The notes beneath the pieces were generated by a model. It did no database searches. It worked only from the letters and a program-made list of their open reading frames with translations, and was not told the DNA's origin. Source: Hyphodiscus hymeniophilus (Eukaryota; Ascomycota; Leotiomycetes; Helotiales; Hyphodiscaceae). From it: 64,000 bases of DNA. The stretch covers positions 1,240,001 through 1,304,000 of the forward strand of contig VNKQ01000011.1 of assembly GCA_016508695.1 (NCBI GenBank), in the 5' to 3' direction. The position numbers were made by a program, and so were the translations under genes. This document shows positions 34,238 through 45,197 of the stretch, piece after piece. Every line of letters begins with the position of its first letter. Position 1 is the stretch's first letter.

Positions 34238-35668
34238 TCATGGCCACATTCTATCTTCCCATCCATACTGATGTCTCCCCATCAGGTCCGAGAACTCATC
34301 CCTCAAAGCCGTGCCCCACAGCAGACTCTTCCATCTCGATTTCCGGTACCCGCAACTCCCCTCCTTGCTCGTCTTCCTCCGATCCAGCGCAATGGTCCAC
34401 GCAAACGTGCTATCGGCCATGCCCATGAAGAACCCACTCCTTTTCAAGACGAGGAGATCGACCAGGGCTTGCTGATCCCATGTCATGCTCTCCAGCTCAG
34501 CAAGGTCGTCTCCGGAGAGTAGGTCGTGTTTCGTGACTATTAGTTTCGCTTTGATGAGAGAATCGGCTTCTATGCCGAAGAGTTTTATCGAGGTAGTGTT
34601 TCCGGAAGCTATGTAGGTTACAGGCAGGGATGTGATGTATTTGGAGGAATCAATGCGCGAGAGGTAATAGGACGCTTGGTCGTCATAGCCTATCCAGTTT
34701 GGGAGGATGTCGTTGGCTGTCCGGAGGTGGATGCCCAAGAACGTGTGCGCTGATGTGGGAGTAGTCGTGATAGAGGGATTGATGGCGAGGTGATGGGATG
34801 AGTAGAGCTCATATAGAATGGTTGCCGCCAGACGTTGAACATCTTGTCGGAACGGAATTAGGTTGCCAAAGGTGTCGGCAAATCCAACCGAATCGTGGCA
34901 TATAGGGCTGCGTAGAGTTAGTCCCATGTTCAAGTGGAATGGGTGGTGGACTGACTAGTATTGCCATACGTGCTCGAAAGGGATCAAAGTGATCTGCCCA
35001 GCCGGTGCCCTGAGCTCTTTGACTTTATCAATAGCGGAATAGGCCAACGAGAATGGACGATGAGAGAGTTTCCTGAGTTCGATGGGTTTGGTCTCTGTCA
35101 CGGGACCAATGCTTTCAAGTTCCGCGACGTCTTCGTAAATCGGCATCATAGGACAGGCTGTCCTCAGCCTGGAGACAAACCGTTCTCGGTCAAATAAATA
35201 GTCCATTGGTGCTGTGCCGTTCTCAAGGTCGCTCAGGTTGCTCTCGGACCTGAGATTGATGGTGGGGACGACGAGTCCAGCTCCGGCGTCGATTGCATAT
35301 CTAATGCAATGAAGTATCTCCTGTCTTATGTTTCCTGGAAATCATCAGCCTCATCACTCCAATGTCGAAGTCGAATAGATCGTACCTATTCCCCCTATTA
35401 TGCCGCGGCAAGTGAAGACCACAGACTCATCCCATTTCGCCCTGTCGCACATTTGGATGATTTGGCCATCGTCAAAGTCATCCTCCACTGCCGAACTCAG
35501 CGCTTGCGAAATAAAGTCGTGTTTTGATAATGCAACAGGCCGTGACGGTCTCCAATTCTCATCTACCGGTTCTTCGTAGTTGAATGCTCCGAGCTTCAGA
35601 TAACACATGAGGATCCATAGAGAAACTAAGGCGACCCCGAGGGTCAAGAATCGAGGGGTCAGAACCAT
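34238..35668 (-). CDS. Type II membrane glycosyltransferase-like protein, O-fucosyltransferase family
   Basis: Minus-strand exons 35668-35386, 35334-34956 and 34907-34238 give 443 residues. A short N-terminal cytosolic part is followed by one hydrophobic helix (LTLGVALVSLWILMCYL, near 8-24), the layout of a Golgi type II glycosyltransferase. The lumenal domain starts with a glycine-rich GGIGNIRQEILHCIRYA block, typical of the GDP-fucose O-fucosyltransferase fold. It ends with FFMGMADSTFAWTIALDRR, similar to the conserved C-terminal donor-binding segment of that fold. FLGIHLRTAND contains the Arg expected in the central motif. Fungal members are little studied, and donor and acceptor are unknown. 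Both introns are canonical, and the exon joins restore these conserved motifs. Confidence 0.75.
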
Positions 35669-37333
35669 CGCAAAAGACTTTCATCTTACTGGTATCAAGA
35701 CTCGGGGAATATATCGATGCGATCAACGGGGTTTTAGAAGAGCTGTGGCAGACCAAAGCTTATGTCACGGGAGCTTGGTCTAAGTAGATGTAGTCTGTAT
35801 GTAACGACGTCGAGAGCCTGGGGGGGCTCAGATGGAATCCTTCGAATCCTTCGCCTCTCCACAGCGTGAGTCTTGGCGTCGATCGCTCCTTCACGTGGAG
35901 ATTTGATTCCAGAGAATGAGCAGAAACGTAAGCATAATACGACGACGTCCTGGTGGTCGTTCGCTGGAGCGTGCGGAAGGATCACCACTAGACTCGAGTA
36001 AGCAAAGCAAGCTCGACCCAGAATCCTTCGACCTCAATTCGGGGCGCTTGATATGCACCACCGGCACTGCGGTAGTTCAGGACAGGGACAGTCTCTGCCG
36101 AAAGAGCTATTCCATATGGTTGACGAGGTCACTTCGTGAGTGCCGCAGTACGACACAAACGGAGGTAGAATTCGGTGGGGGGAAACCTGGGACGGCTTTG
36201 TATGGGAGTACTGTATGGTAGAGTCGAAGAACGTGATGCGCGCAAATAAATAAATGATAAATAATAGTAGGCTTTGCTCCCATCCCGTACTCGGTATATT
36301 AGTGCACATTTGTATACAGTAGAGGTTCAAACGTTTCCAGTTCGGTGGTTTCTGCGACTCCGTGACGTAAAAGGCGGGGTGAGTGTGGCAGTGTTTAATT
36401 TGCTGCCTTGCACTGTGACTGTATTGCCTGGTCACTTCCCCCTTTCTCCTTTCGGCTACTTCGAAAGTGGTGTTTGTTTACTGGCGCCTGTTTACTTGTC
36501 TTGCCTACCTACCTACGGTCTCCCAGCGTTGCCAATGCTTAAGAAACTGCTTTGCAATTCTTTTGCTTCTCTTCTTCTTCTTTTTCTTACCGGGATTTCC
36601 GGCCGAAGGATCATCACTCATGCACCAAATGCCCCCCGTCCTGCCTTCAAAATGAGCCTGGCGAGCGCCACCCGCTGCGCCCATCCTTACCCCAGCCCTA
36701 CCTTAAATTATTCCGGTATCAGTGTACTGTATGCTCGATGGACGGAGGCAATAATGCAATGTAGGCTGTGGCTGCTAGGTAGTATCTCTGGTCTACCCGT
36801 CTCCCTGACTGCCGGATCTCTTAGATGCCTGCAATCGCATTATCAGAGCGGCATTCATTCTTCAAGGCGTCAAGAGTCAAAACCCAACAGGCGTTTCGTT
36901 TATGCTTATCAAACTTGATCTACCGAGTACATTGAACACGGAGTTCCGGCGGGCAAGATCACCAAAGTTTGGGTAATCGGAACTTGCTCCGCTCGTAGAT
37001 CGACTTTCAATTTGGCGGCAGTAATTATAATAATAATAAAAGTAATATTCATTTACTATATGTCCCACATTATCAGGTTCCCAAGTCCAGCTTTAGCTTG
37101 ATGTTTGCATAAACGCATGTCTAAGCCACTCCAATTCAATGGAGATTCCAACCCTTCTGCCTTCGGACCTGTATCAAACCTTTGTCACACCTGATATACA
37201 GCAATGCGCAGCGCAGAACCGAGTGCTTATCAGTCGTAATCCTACGTCATCCCCAGGGCAGCCAAGGCTCTTATTATATGAGTACCCTCCGTATGGACAA
37301 GAACTTTTGCTCTGATGCGCAGTCAGCGAGCAA
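35669..37333. other. Intergenic region, about 1.7 kb
   Basis: A plus-strand ORF of 214 codons (36274-36918) has no domain, signal peptide or splice support and is probably chance. Otherwise I see only micro-repeats, such as CCTACCTACCTACG near 36507. Confidence 0.5.
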
Positions 37334-38152
37334 ATGAACGAATACAAAGATGTAGATCCTGCCATCTCCATCTCCACCTCCACCTCCGATCGATTTGACT
37401 TCAGCAGTGCGAAGAGTGTTGCGAAACTTGTGCTACCCACTGAGAGTGGGAGCTTTGTCATCCCTTTCATACAAAGTACGACTTTGATGATGGATGGAAC
37501 TTACACACCAGCGTAAGCAGCCGTTCCTGTTGAGAAACGATCTCTCCTTCCCCACGAATATGTAAAACGCAAGCGCATCCGGGCAATCATCAGAGAGCAT
37601 GTTCCACCACCGCAAGAATCCCGAGGACATTCTCGCCGTACCTACTTCAACGTCGAACACATGCAAAGAGTCTGTAGGCTCGAACCTCAAACCGACAAAC
37701 TATGCTCTCGAGTCCCACCAGAACCCCACGATACCACAGTCGCTGAGCTCGACTCATTCCTCGAAGATAATTACCACCATTTCGTTGTTGTCTTCTGCGT
37801 GACAGCCAGGCACAAAGTTCCGGACGTCGATTGGGAGGGTTGTTATCACCATGGGACGACTAACTATCATTCGTTTTGTGAGGGGCAGTGTTGACGAGAG
37901 TAGAGAGCAAGAAGGCCAATTGGATCCGAGGACCAACCCGAGTTGGCGTATATTTTATCATCCGACAGGAGCCCCAAGTGGTGGGATGAAAAGCTTCATA
38001 GCCGGTCCGTCCGGCGCAGGAATTCCTCTGAGCTGGTCTTGCTTCGACCTTGCTATGATATTGTGAGGCTCGATGAAGTCATCGACGTTCCGAGAATGCC
38101 GAATCCTCAGCTGGGCGGTGGATGTCGGGGCTGGGAAGCTTTGCTGCAGTAA
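37334..38152 (+). CDS. Possible cryptic multi-exon hypothetical gene
   Basis: Three open stretches lie in the same frame, 37334-37516, 37517-37894 and 37904-38152, separated by stop codons. A 45-nt GT..AG intron (37476-37520) removes the first stop in frame and joins FVIPFIQ to VPVEKRSLLPHEYVKRKR. A 105-nt intron (37799-37903), containing CTAAC, would remove the next two. The model then gives about 222 residues with protein-like composition, including SPKWWDEKLHSRS and LLRPCYDIVRLDEVIDV. I recognise no family, and the second intron is uncertain. The last exon may also end at a donor, since GTAAGG overlaps the final codons. A decayed gene is an alternative. Confidence 0.35.
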
Positions 38153-39349
38153 GGTATGAGGCCAAATGTTTTCGCATCAACTCCGGAGCTCTCATGGTAT
38201 CAGCAACTCTTTGGATCCGTGTCCTCTACTCAAATGCCGGTCCTGATGCTCGACATTATGGATGTAGGACACTCCGAGAGAAACTTCTGAGAGATCACGT
38301 GACTCTCACATGGAGCCCACCACATCCTTCTTTTTTTCCAAGTCGAAAGTAAAGCTGGATTGATTTAATTGCGGCTGGAGACCTATCTTCATATATCTAG
38401 GTAAGGAATGTCATTTTCTGACTCTCTTGACAAATGGTAATCAGGAACTGTCATTCTCGCGGCTTACCTGATCTGCACAGCCCCAACCGTCCTCGTTTCG
38501 GGGAAAATAAACTCAAATACAATATCAAAACTCATTTGCGGCTTTCATATCTTCGCTTTAATTCGCTGGAAATGTCATGTTCGCCGTCTGCATTCCAAAT
38601 TGCAGGCAATTCTTTCCATTTTTTGTGCAAGTGGACAAGTTATGTCCGTGAATGCGGTTTCACTTTCTTGAAGCAGTCAGTGATGGCCTCGCGATTGAGG
38701 TCGTGTGTTTGGTCTTCTCAACCCCTAATAGTAAGGTTGGCTATTGGCAACAAGAACAACTTCATATCGTACTTTCAATTAGAGGCTGAATGAACGTAAA
38801 TCCCCTGAAAGCTTTCCCCGCGTTTGGTCCATGCTCCTGTGGAACCACCGGGTTTTCTCCTGCGTATCACATTCTTTAACTTACCCCAACTTCCTAAAAG
38901 AGAGCGTGGTCAAGGGCTGAGTACCTCTCATTCCAAATGCCATCAACATGATTGGCAACCCAATTAAGCTTTTTGCAATCACTTCTATTGAATGCGATCT
39001 TCGCCAGGGTAGCTTGAACCTATCAGCATACTCTCAGCCATCTAGCGGGCTTCATGTTGAAGCTTGATACCTCGTCGCCACAGAGCAATACCCTATTTCC
39101 ACGAGTTTGCCAGGGACCTGTTACCCCTTTTGGGGTTCCGAGCCTCTCTAAATTTGAGAAGCATGCGATATGCAGCTTCGCACGTGTGGAGCAACTGTGA
39201 GGTTCTGAAGCAAATATATAGACTTACCGCTGCTACCTCTCAACCATCACACCTCTCAATCTCGTTCGATCTCAAGTCCAAACATCTCCAGCCCTCATAA
39301 TATCACCACCAACACAAGCTTTTCCGAGCCTTCAGACGGAACCTTCAAG
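38153..39349. other. Intergenic region, about 1.2 kb
   Basis: Contains the upstream region of the cupredoxin gene, with a TATATAG string near 39215, about 135 bp before its ATG. No other gene is supported. Confidence 0.55.
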
Positions 39350-40212
39350 ATGTTATTCTCCAGCAAAGCCCTCATCGCCGCCTGCCTGCCGTTAGCACTG
39401 GCTCAATACGGACCACCACCTGCTGCTCCGAAATCGAGCACATCAGCCGCAGCAGCAAAAGCTCCGGCCTCGACCACCGCATCCTCCACAAACGGGGTCC
39501 AGACCATCGCGGTCGGTGCAAACAATGGCTTTGCTTTCACTCCAAACTCCCTCACGGCTGCCGTGGGGAGCAGCATTGAGTTTAACTTCAACCCGCCCGA
39601 GCACTCGGTCGTTGAGGGGTCCTTCGCCTCGCCATGTGTTCCGGCAAACAATAGTGCCTTCTACAGCGGCGGGCAAACCTCGAGTTCGACCGCCTTCACG
39701 ATTGTGGTTAACAGCACGGACCCGATCGTAAGTGAAGATCTAAATATTTATTCTTCTTTTTAAAACTCCTCCCAAAGCAGCACAGCGACTAACTCACGAC
39801 GCAGTGGTTCTTCTGCGGTTTCCCAGGTCACTGTGGCCTCGGTATGGTTGGCGTAATCAACCCACCGTAAGTCCCTTATCCATCCCCAAAAACCATCCCC
39901 ACGATCTCTCTCCTAACACTACCAACCAGATCCGATGGCTCTCAGACAGTCGCCCAATTCGCAGCAGCAGCAGCCAAGGTCCAGAGCCCTCCTACCATCA
40001 CCCTCCCAGTCCAAGGCGGCATCGTCGGACCAGTAAAGGCCGTCAGCGCACCGAGCAGCTCATCCTCCGCGGCTTCTTCTGCGAGCGCTGCGAGCGCGTC
40101 GCCAACCACGGGTGCTGCTACGAGAGGTATGGACGTCGCTGGAAGCGCGCAGTGGTTCGTCATCGCGTTGACGGGAGTGCTGGCTCTGGGTGTTGGGACT
40201 TTGATCATGTAA
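39350..40212 (+). CDS. Extracellular serine-rich cupredoxin, GPI-anchor type
   Basis: Exons 39350-39727, 39805-39866 and 39930-40212 give 240 residues. The N-terminus is a clear signal peptide (KALIAACLPLALAQY). A Ser/Ala-rich linker is followed by a cupredoxin domain (about 48-150). The blue-copper ligands are plausible: the His in PPEHSVVEGSF and the Cys-His-Met set in WFFCGFPGHCGLGM. An Ala/Ser-rich stalk and a hydrophobic C-terminus (QWFVIALTGVLALG) indicate a GPI anchor. Homologous fungal proteins are wall-associated and of unclear role, perhaps copper binding or electron transfer. The short middle exon (62 nt) carries the copper-site motif, so missing it would destroy the predicted site. 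A T-run of 15 lies just downstream. Confidence 0.88.
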
Positions 40213-40788
40213 ATGTAGATGTTGACATTGCGCCGTCGAGATTTGTTTTTTTTTTTTTTCAGTGGGATGAGGGTTCTAAAGGTTGTGATGGACGCTGTGT
40301 GTTGTTGGGACGGCTCCTATTATTAGACAGACAGTCAGTTTTATTATTCTTGGTGGGTTTTAGAAACTTGGTCAGAATTGCAGCGTGGAAATAACTTTCT
40401 TGCTGGATAGGAAATGGCGAATGGAAAGATGCATTTTTACATGCTAGACAATCAATGGAGCAGTGATTATCTCTCCCGATCTCGATCTCGATCTGTATTC
40501 CTGAATTGTTCAAGTCTTGACATCACCTTCGTGGAACTGCGTCTGAGATGGATTTTCTGGGAATGGCGGTGGAGAAGTTGAAGGCTGTTTCGCTGCCGTC
40601 CACACTGCTGTTACTCAAGCTTTTCTCTGTTACCGACTTCTTCAAAATCATCGCACCACGTATCCGGTCAGAATCGTGCATGCAAGTTAACAGTCGTATG
40701 AATTGCAACTCATCATATCATCGCACGAACCAATCCATTCCTTGCGATGAGTAAACTAGAATCATATTGATACAGTATTAACGAGACA
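40213..40788. other. Intergenic region, about 575 bp
   Basis: Lies between convergent genes. It contains a T-run at 40245-40259 and a short GATCTC micro-repeat near 40480. No gene is supported. Confidence 0.6.
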
Positions 40789-42106
40789 CTACAGAGAAGG
40801 TCTATCTACCCTGATTTCCTCTCTCTCGATCCAAGCCAGGGTATCCTCATGAACATTAGGCATATAAAGCCAACCTTGCTGCCTCCGCTCGCCGCCCTCC
40901 TCCCTCCCCCTCCAATCCGCGTCCGGATTCCTCTGACTGGCCAACGGACGCCTCTTGTCGTTCAGAACCTGCGTGAGTTCTGAGACCGCCCTCGTCCTCT
41001 CCATCCTGTATGCCTGCCACCATTCCACCGAGGCGGCATATCGCGCTTGCGACGAGGCCCGAGATAGCAGCATCGACAGCGAGTATGCGTCCTCCAAGGC
41101 TTGCGCGGCGCCCTGGCCGGATGCTGGAGGCATTGCGTGCGCTGCGTCTCCGAGTAGTATCACCCTTCTCGTGGGCGAAGTCCAGGTGTCGAGGTTAGGA
41201 AGAGTGTTGTAGGGCCATATTGACATGGTCTCGGGCTGGATGTTCTCCATGACGGATTGGACGAAGTCGGGATATTCTTCCTTGTTGTGTACTTGCATTG
41301 CCATCAGCTTGTCGGTCGATGAGCGTAAGGCGTCCCAGCCTGCTCTATCGGTGTCTGGGTACTGGCTGTGTGACATGACTGCCACTGTGTTGCCATCTGG
41401 ACTTTGGGGTACTAGGATGAAGGCGCCGTGTTTGGCGGCCACGAAGCGGGGAAGATAGAGATCTGTGTCTGGGAAGCGGAAGGTCGATTTGTCGGCTGTG
41501 GATAATAGACACATCACGCCGGTATAGACTGGTTTCACCTCCGGGTGGAGGTATTGACGGACTTTTGAATGGATCCCATCGGCTCCGATGAGGACACTCG
41601 CCGACTCTCTTGAGCCGTCTTCGAATTCGAAAACCACACCCCCGGCATCCTCGGCAATAATGCCAGAGAATTTGCGCCCGTACTCGATCGAGATTCCTCT
41701 GGCGCCGACCATTTCCCGGAGCGTGGTCATGAGTTTCTGTCGATTTATCCTCATAGCATCGTATCCGAACAGCTTGCCGTTGCCGACGAGGTGCTCGGCA
41801 ATCTTTACGTTGCTATCCGTCTTGACAACCATCCTGTCGAATGTATACCCCTCATTCTTGATGATATCATAAATGCCCAAGAGATCGAGAATCTTCAAGG
41901 CATTTGGAGTCAACGTAAGGCCACCGCCCTCGTTGAAAGATGGTTCGCGCAGCTCATAAATGCGGGATGGGATGCCGTGTGAGTGAAGCGCGAGCGCAAG
42001 ACTTAGCCCCTATGTTTTGTTAGCCTGGTAGTACTGAACGAAGTGAGAACATATTTACCGAGACCCCTGCTCCTATGATCGCAATGTTCCTTGTAACAGT
42101 TACCAT
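40789..42106 (-). CDS. FAD-dependent aromatic monooxygenase, salicylate-hydroxylase-like
   Basis: Minus-strand exons 42106-42059 and 42009-40789 give 422 residues. This is a group A flavoprotein monooxygenase, which uses NAD(P)H and oxygen to hydroxylate (often aromatic) substrates. The dinucleotide-binding motif GxGxxG is GAGVSG at residues 12-17. The single intron falls inside it, after Ser16, so the 16-residue first exon is easily missed. Further motifs are DG (LIGADGIHSKVR) and GD (LLGDAAHAMPPASGQGA). Length and motif order match salicylate and related hydroxylases. There is no membrane helix or signal. The substrate is not predictable. No ring-cleavage enzyme is adjacent. Confidence 0.9.
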
Positions 42107-43045
42107 GACTGCCGATTCAATGCTCTAAGGTCGGAATACAATGGATTGTGGACGTCTGAACGGGTTGATCAGAGTCAGATGGTAGAAAGATGACCACAGG
42201 ATCAGATTTCCTTGGGGGAGAAGCAGCTTTGTACGTGGTTTTGGTGGTTGTGATATTGATGATACGTCCGTATACAGCAAGCCTTCGCTTCGGTCGGGGG
42301 TCGAAAACGTGCATTAGGCCGCACTTCTACCCAATGGATATGGAATCATGAACCTCTAGACTTACGTGATGTGAGCTTACCTCGCTCTCCCCTTTTGGAA
42401 CGAGAGGGTCCCAGTTCTGAGATATGGTGCGAAACATCGCGCGTTCTCCAGATCGAGCCGGTCTTGGAGGACTGGAGGAGAAACCGGGGAATACCACGTG
42501 ATAAAGGATAAAGGATGCCCTCTCTGATTTCAGTGTCAGGGATTCACCGCTGGGCCATCTGATATTGCGTCTCTGCATTTGACAAAGTGGAGGCAGGCAT
42601 TCCTCGGGCTCATCGTGACTTCGCGATGCGCCTGAAAACTTCCAGAGTCGGACGCGATCTGTGCTGCATCCGTGCCTCGCCACTATTCAGACAACATGAT
42701 AAGTGAGCATCGCAATCAAATAAGGATGACTGTCGAAGATACCGAGCAATCGCTGATCCAGGTAGATAGATACCTTGAAATGTTCTTGAGGCTGAGGTCT
42801 CGAAGTCGCCATACGAACCAGTAGAAGCTGAATGCTCCCTCTGGTTACCCGTGCGCTACTCGAGTACTGTATTCCAGGCACGGCCAGGCAACGCCCCCTT
42901 TGGCACGCCGCTTCCAGGCCCGGGCAGGCATGAACTATTTGTCTTGGATTTAAATATCTTCAGGTATCTTCAAACGATGTGATGTTATGGTCATAAACCA
43001 TTGTTTCCCTGACTTCATCATTCTTGCGTTCTTCGTATTGCGGCG
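42107..43045. other. Intergenic region, about 940 bp, between divergent genes
   Basis: Shared upstream region of the monooxygenase and the membrane-anchored hypothetical protein. A minus-strand ORF (42327-42683) is present but unsupported. Confidence 0.5.
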
Positions 43046-45197
43046 ATGGTAAGAGTTTGGGTGGTGATAGCCACTATTGTTTTGATTATTCTTACGGCTC
43101 TCTTTTTCATCGGCAAGATGGCGAACCAGGAGCCACGACTCGAAGGCTTTGGTCAAGAGGATCACGAGAAGGCTGAAGGTATGTATTCATCCATTGGTCT
43201 TTAGTAGTCAAAGAAAGAGCTGCTAATACATAACTCCAGCGGGAGGTCCGAACTTCCAGCCATCGACGATCAACCACTTCATTGAGGCAGCAATGTCGGG
43301 AGTCATGCCTGGCGGGCTCAAAACAGAACAGCCATTATTTCCAAAAGAATATATACGACACTTCAGTACGAAATATGTCGATTGGGCTCCTCCGCCTTTC
43401 GATAAGCTGCCTCCGCCACAGATGGAGGCCATGGGTCCTATACCAGGTGGTCCAATGCCTGGTGATTCGCCGCCACCCATCATTCGGATCATGCACGTGA
43501 TAAGTGGCATGGACAGAATGTTCAGCAGGGCGTTCAACAGAGACCTCCCCATGACAGAGCCGAGCTTCAAGGCTGTGAGGTCACGAGTAAGTTGATGAGA
43601 CCCGAGATGAGGATTGCGCTCATTGATCATAGTTATGGTTCGGCATGCCACCAATATCTGATGCACGCTGGGCAGCCAAAAGTCTCGACGCAGAAGAAAA
43701 TGTGGAGGAAGCTTTGGCAATCATCCAACAAACAGTCAATGTTTTCAAACATCAACTCAAACCAGATGTACAAGGGGAGATGCGGGCAACGCACAATAAG
43801 GTCTGGGTTGAGTTCGATGTATTCCAAGACGCGATCGTTGCGGTGCGATCTCAAAATGGAGAACCTGCACCTGAGTTCAATATTGCAAAGCTATGGCAGG
43901 AATATATCAAGTAAGCAATCACGTTTCCCCTCCTCCACAGTTGAGTTATTTCCTTCGATTCTAGCTCATATCACGTGACAGATTTCAGTTTCAATACATG
44001 GAAAACCAAGCCAGAGCATGGGCTTTCAAGCGACTGAAGATTCTGTTTCAATTATGGAAAGACCGCATGATACGAGTGATGCAATCCGGACGACAGATAA
44101 ATGCCACTCAGTCTACGATCCGCATCGATCACTGGGCCATCATGGTACTGAACAAGCTCCTCGACCTTTACGTCGACTCCGAGATCTTCCTCCGGGTAAA
44201 TACCGCTGGCTTCTCCATGCTCAACGGGATCGATTCTCGACTGATTGGCGCCATCACGCTGGAAAAGTCCGAAGCGCAACTGAACGCTATCTATGCTACG
44301 ATTGAGAACAAGAGGGTGGCGGATCTGAGGCGCGTGTTGTCTGCTGTGCTAGCCGCGCGCACAAGGGAGAGGAGGAGACAGGCTGGTGCCTCCCCGGACT
44401 TCCTGGAGAAGCCAGGGTTGCTATCTGATCGGGAATTCGCCATGAAAAGTCTGATGGGACAGATGGAGAATCCTTTGCCCTTGGTCATGGAATCCTGGGT
44501 TCAAAACTTGGCTGATCAGAGCACAGAGAAATGTGGATTTGTGATATATCGAAACACATATGTGCAGAGTAACACTGCGTGGATGGCCTTTGTGAAAAAA
44601 TTAGATACAGCATTGGATAGTGGGTGGGAAGGCGTGGTGGATCCGGAGAATGTGAAGCGGAAAACGAGACTGCATTGGGTCAGTGGGAAAGAGGAGGGCA
44701 TTCCGCAGGGAGATATAAATGCTGTTCGCCAGTAAGCCATGCCCTCTCATCTATTGAAGCCGGCTTTCTGACTGAAGACACTTAGACATTTCAAGACATT
44801 CAGCGAGTCGGTCATGTTCCCGGCCAATATTACCAAAACGATCTGCCTAGCCATCACGCCCGACTCCTACAAGTCCTTCGCTAAAGCGGATCAAGACGGC
44901 GATTATCGTGGCTTTCTCGTAGCCATTGATCCCGACTACGACGCATCGAAAGCCGAGGAGCGGAAGTACAAGCCGGGCTTCACTGGCTCGTTCAACATCA
45001 TCGATCAACTGGTGTGGACAGACCTGTTCGCTCTGGGCGTGAATCGCGCGGCGCAGAATGCGCAGGAGTACTGGGGTCTGGCAGTCCAGCATCCATGGGG
45101 TGTCTATGTTGGGCCCACAACGGGGATCTTGAGGAAGAAGTGGAGGATTATGGATGACGGAGTGAAGGCATTGGCGGAGTCCTTGAGGCAGATTTAA
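43046..45197 (+). CDS. Conserved-looking hypothetical protein with N-terminal membrane anchor
   Basis: Five exons (43046-43178, 43240-43586, 43633-43910, 43982-44731 and 44786-45197) give 639 residues. Exon 1 encodes a strongly hydrophobic helix (VVIATIVLIILTALFFIG, residues about 6-23) followed by a charged linker. The protein is then soluble and well folded in composition. It has a Pro-rich stretch (LPPPQMEAMGPIPGGP), a helical centre and two Trp/Tyr-rich blocks (CGFVIYRNTYVQSNTAWMAF and VWTDLFALGVNRAAQNAQEY). I know no function and see no catalytic motif. Sequence blocks of the GFVIYR type occur in uncharacterised fungal proteins. All four introns are canonical and preserve the frame. The first exon is only 44 codons, and the hydrophobic start supports it. 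Confidence 0.75.

Noticed and set aside
36274..36918. Plus-strand ORF of 214 codons
   Set aside because: No domain, signal peptide or splice support. Composition is Leu/Ser/Arg-rich as expected from a chance frame in this DNA.
42327..42683. Minus-strand ORF of 118 codons upstream of the monooxygenase
   Set aside because: No protein family, no splice link to the monooxygenase, and it lies in the expected promoter.
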